Below are positions 4,109 to 5,144 of a stretch of 5,144 nt of DNA, one piece after another. Numbering within the stretch: the first letter of the stretch is position 1; each line of letters opens with the position of its first letter. The notes beneath the pieces are model-generated. The model ran no database searches. It had not been told where the DNA came from and saw only the letters and a program-made list of their open reading frames with translations. The position numbers and the translations under genes were made by a program. The DNA is from Candidatus Jorgensenbacteria bacterium CG23_combo_of_CG06-09_8_20_14_all_54_14 (GTDB lineage: Bacteria > Patescibacteriota > Minisyncoccia > UBA6257 > GWB1-50-10): the NCBI GenBank assembly GCA_002772205.1, contig PCRZ01000020.1:1-5144 (forward strand). Reading direction: 5' to 3'.

Positions 4109-4966
4109 ATGATAATAGATGGCAAAAAAATCACAGAGGAACTGCTCGCGGAACTCAAAAAGCTTCCAAAGCCGGAGAAATTCCTCGCCGCGGTGCTCGT
4201 GGGTAATGATCTCGCCTCGGTAAGTTTCCTGAAGCAGAAGGAGAAGGTAGCGCACGAACTCGGCGTTGATTTCCGGACTTATCGACGTCCGACGTCAATA
4301 CATCAGGACGAACTGCGAAAAGAGGTGCTCGCGATCGCAAACCACAAGACCTGCGGCGGTGTGCTCGTCCAGCTGCCGCTTCCCGCACACATTGACCGGC
4401 AGTATGTCCTGAACGCCATTCCGCGCGAGAAGGACGTGGACGTGCTGGGCGAGCGGGCGCTCGGGGCTTTTTATGCCGGTCGGAATCCGGTGTTACCGCC
4501 TGCCGTGGGTGTGGTTCAGAGAATTATTGCAAATTGTCTCCCTGCAGGAGATCCCGTGAAGAGGGACAAATTGCAAATTGCAAATTGCCATGCCGTGGTT
4601 ATCGGCCGGGGGCTCCTCATAGGGCGGCCGGTCGCCCAGTGGCTCATAGGTGAGGTGGCGGAGCTCACCGTTTTCAATAGCACCACACAGAACCTCCGCG
4701 AAAGACTCAAAGACGCTGATCTCATCGTGTCCGGCGTAGGGAAGGCGGGCCTCTTCAGCGCCGAGGACGTGAAAGATGATGCCGTGGTGATTGATTTCGG
4801 ATACGCGCGCGATGCCGATGGGAAAATTCACGGCGATTTTACGTCCCCGTTGTCAGTTGTCGGTTGTAAGTTGTTGGCATACACCCCCACCCCCGGCGGT
4901 ACCGGTCCCATCCTCGTAGCGCAGCTTTTCCAAAACTTTTTTACCCTCGTCGCTTTACAGAAGTAG
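4109..4966 (+). CDS. folD: Bifunctional methylene-THF dehydrogenase / cyclohydrolase
   Basis: FolD interconverts 5,10-methylene-THF, 5,10-methenyl-THF and 10-formyl-THF with NAD(P). It has 285 residues, the family's usual length. Landmarks: ASVSFLKQKEK (36-46) with the catalytic K44, GGVLVQLPLP (83-92) with Q88, KDVDVLG (108-114) with D111, the NAD(P) site AVVIGRGLLIGRP (162-174), IVSGVGK (206-212), VVIDFGYA (226-233) and TPTPGGTGP (259-267). Departures from the canonical pattern: F40 where most FolD have Tyr, DVDV for DVDG, and LPPAVG for PCTPxG. Residues 141-160 look like a repeat-derived insertion. The ATG at 4109 is preferred over the in-frame TTG at 4094, which lies in the spacer repeat; there is no Shine-Dalgarno site. 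It acts downstream of GlyA in one-carbon metabolism. Confidence 0.95.
   Translation: MIIDGKKITEELLAELKKLPKPEKFLAAVLVGNDLASVSFLKQKEKVAHELGVDFRTYRRPTSIHQDELRKEVLAIANHKTCGGVLVQLPLPAHIDRQYVLNAIPREKDVDVLGERALGAFYAGRNPVLPPAVGVVQRIIANCLPAGDPVKRDKLQIANCHAVVIGRGLLIGRPVAQWLIGEVAELTVFNSTTQNLRERLKDADLIVSGVGKAGLFSAEDVKDDAVVIDFGYARDADGKIHGDFTSPLSVVGCKLLAYTPTPGGTGPILVAQLFQNFFTLVALQK
4527..4587 (+). repeat. Repeat-bounded, palindrome-containing insertion inside folD
   Basis: TTGCAAATTG occurs at 4527-4536, 4571-4580 and 4578-4587. Between the first two copies, TTGTCTCCCT (4535-4544) can pair with AGAGGGACAA (4560-4569; one mismatch and one G-U), around an interior holding CCTGCAGG and GATCCCGT. The segment encodes residues about 141-160, at the junction between the catalytic and NAD(P) domains, where E. 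coli FolD is about 11 residues shorter. Copy 1 to copy 3 is 51 bp, so loss or gain keeps the frame. Confidence 0.55.
4849..4877 (+). repeat. GTTGT-word repeat near the 3' end of folD
   Basis: GTTGTCAGTTGTCGGTTG and then TAAGTTGTTGG is a run of imperfect GTTGT-containing words encoding SVVGCKLLA (249-257), just before the TPTPGG motif. The usual family sequence here (VDFESV...KAS-type) is not recognisable, though the length differs by only about two residues. It may be replacement by repeat DNA or ordinary divergence. Confidence 0.3.
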
Positions 4967-4993
4967 TGCAGTGACCTGCGTGGAATATTTTGT

Positions 4994-5035
4994 GTTGCCT
5001 CAATTTATACCCATATGGGTATAAATTGAGGCAAC
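4994..5035. repeat. Perfect 42-bp palindrome
   Basis: Every base of 4994-5014 (GTTGCCTCAA...ACCCAT) is matched by its complement in 5015-5035 with no spacer; the centre is CATATG at 5012-5017. The symmetry ends abruptly on both sides (T4993 against G5036). It begins 27 nt after the folD stop. In RNA it would be a very long hairpin with a tiny loop, but no T-tract follows, so it is not a standard terminator. Possible roles are an operator for a dimeric or tetrameric regulator, a processing hairpin, or a recombination or telomere-resolution-like site. Confidence 0.9.
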
Positions 5036-5047
5036 GATAGTTAAAAA

Positions 5048-5144
5048 ATGAAAAGGAAGGTTTTTTACTGCGGACTAACAGGGAAACGAAAAAAGAACTC
5101 GAAGCTTATAACTTCGGGTTCTTTTATTCTTCTTTTTCTTCTCC
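5048..5144 (+). CDS. Possible truncated ORF with signal-like N-terminus
   Basis: A frame starting at ATG 5048 stays open to the window edge (at least 32 codons). It reads MKRKVFYCGL with a basic stretch GKRKKNSK, then SGSFILLFLLL, like a basic-plus-hydrophobic signal or anchor. GATAGT (5036-5041) lies 6 nt before the ATG, the same spacing as other proposed leaderless starts here, but no -35 is visible. Against it, a terminator-like hairpin (5091-5125) falls within the frame and the hydrophobic codons come from its T-rich tail. It is about as likely to be noncoding. Confidence 0.2.
   Translation, partial: MKRKVFYCGLTGKRKKNSKLITSGSFILLFLL
5091..5125. terminator. Bidirectional intrinsic terminator hairpin
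   Basis: AAAAGAACTCGAAG (5091-5104) pairs with CTTCGGGTTCTTTT (5112-5125), 14 pairs with one T-G wobble, around the loop CTTATAA. It is followed by T-rich sequence on the + strand and, read on the - strand, by a T6 run (complement of 5089-5094). It probably ends the folD transcript and perhaps a convergent gene beyond the window. Confidence 0.75.

Overview
The window reads as a compact bacterial chromosome fragment, most likely from a Patescibacteria/CPR (Parcubacteria-like) genome. This is inferred from the gene set (DUF458/YkuK-type RNase H-like protein, YprB-type DEDDy exonuclease, small DUF5678 protein, GlyA and FolD), nearly absent Shine-Dalgarno sites, promoters that sit almost on the start codons, and many short A/T-rich interspersed repeats. 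All genes are on the + strand and use ordinary stop codons (TAA, TGA, TAG), so the standard bacterial code fits. No taxonomic marker is present, so the assignment is tentative.

Layout. 1-62 is the 3' part of tRNA-Val(UAC), cut by the window edge. 70-170 holds two further T-arm plus acceptor 3'-strand modules with no matching 5' halves, so these look like tRNA-derived fragments. 233-715 encodes a DUF458 protein behind a good sigma70-type promoter. 716-798 is A/T repeat spacer. 799-1368 encodes a YprB-like exonuclease whose stop codon overlaps an extended -10 promoter. 1381-1500 looks like a 120-bp inserted element (about 14-bp terminal inverted repeats, 5-bp ATGGA flanking duplication) sitting exactly at the start codon of a small membrane-anchored protein gene (1501-1791). 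1884-2577 is a self-contained, more A/T-rich bicistronic unit: an extended -10 promoter abutting the start codon, a DUF5678 protein, a retropepsin-like aspartic protease overlapping it by ATGA, and a strong intrinsic terminator. 2602-2721 holds a possible 39-codon ORF and a second terminator-like hairpin ahead of glyA (2731-3942). After a 166-bp repeat-built spacer comes folD (4109-4966). 4994-5035 is a perfect 42-bp palindrome, followed by a possible truncated secreted or membrane ORF and a bidirectional terminator hairpin.

How the genes work together. GlyA and FolD form a one-carbon unit: GlyA loads C1 onto tetrahydrofolate from serine and FolD interconverts methylene-, methenyl- and formyl-THF. 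The DUF5678/retropepsin pair is the best candidate for a poorly described system: it has its own promoter and terminator, is translationally coupled, and differs in composition from its neighbours. A second theme is repeat invasion. Repeat-like DNA appears to have been inserted in frame into glyA and folD and at the start codon of the 1501 gene, and repeats also make up much of the spacers.
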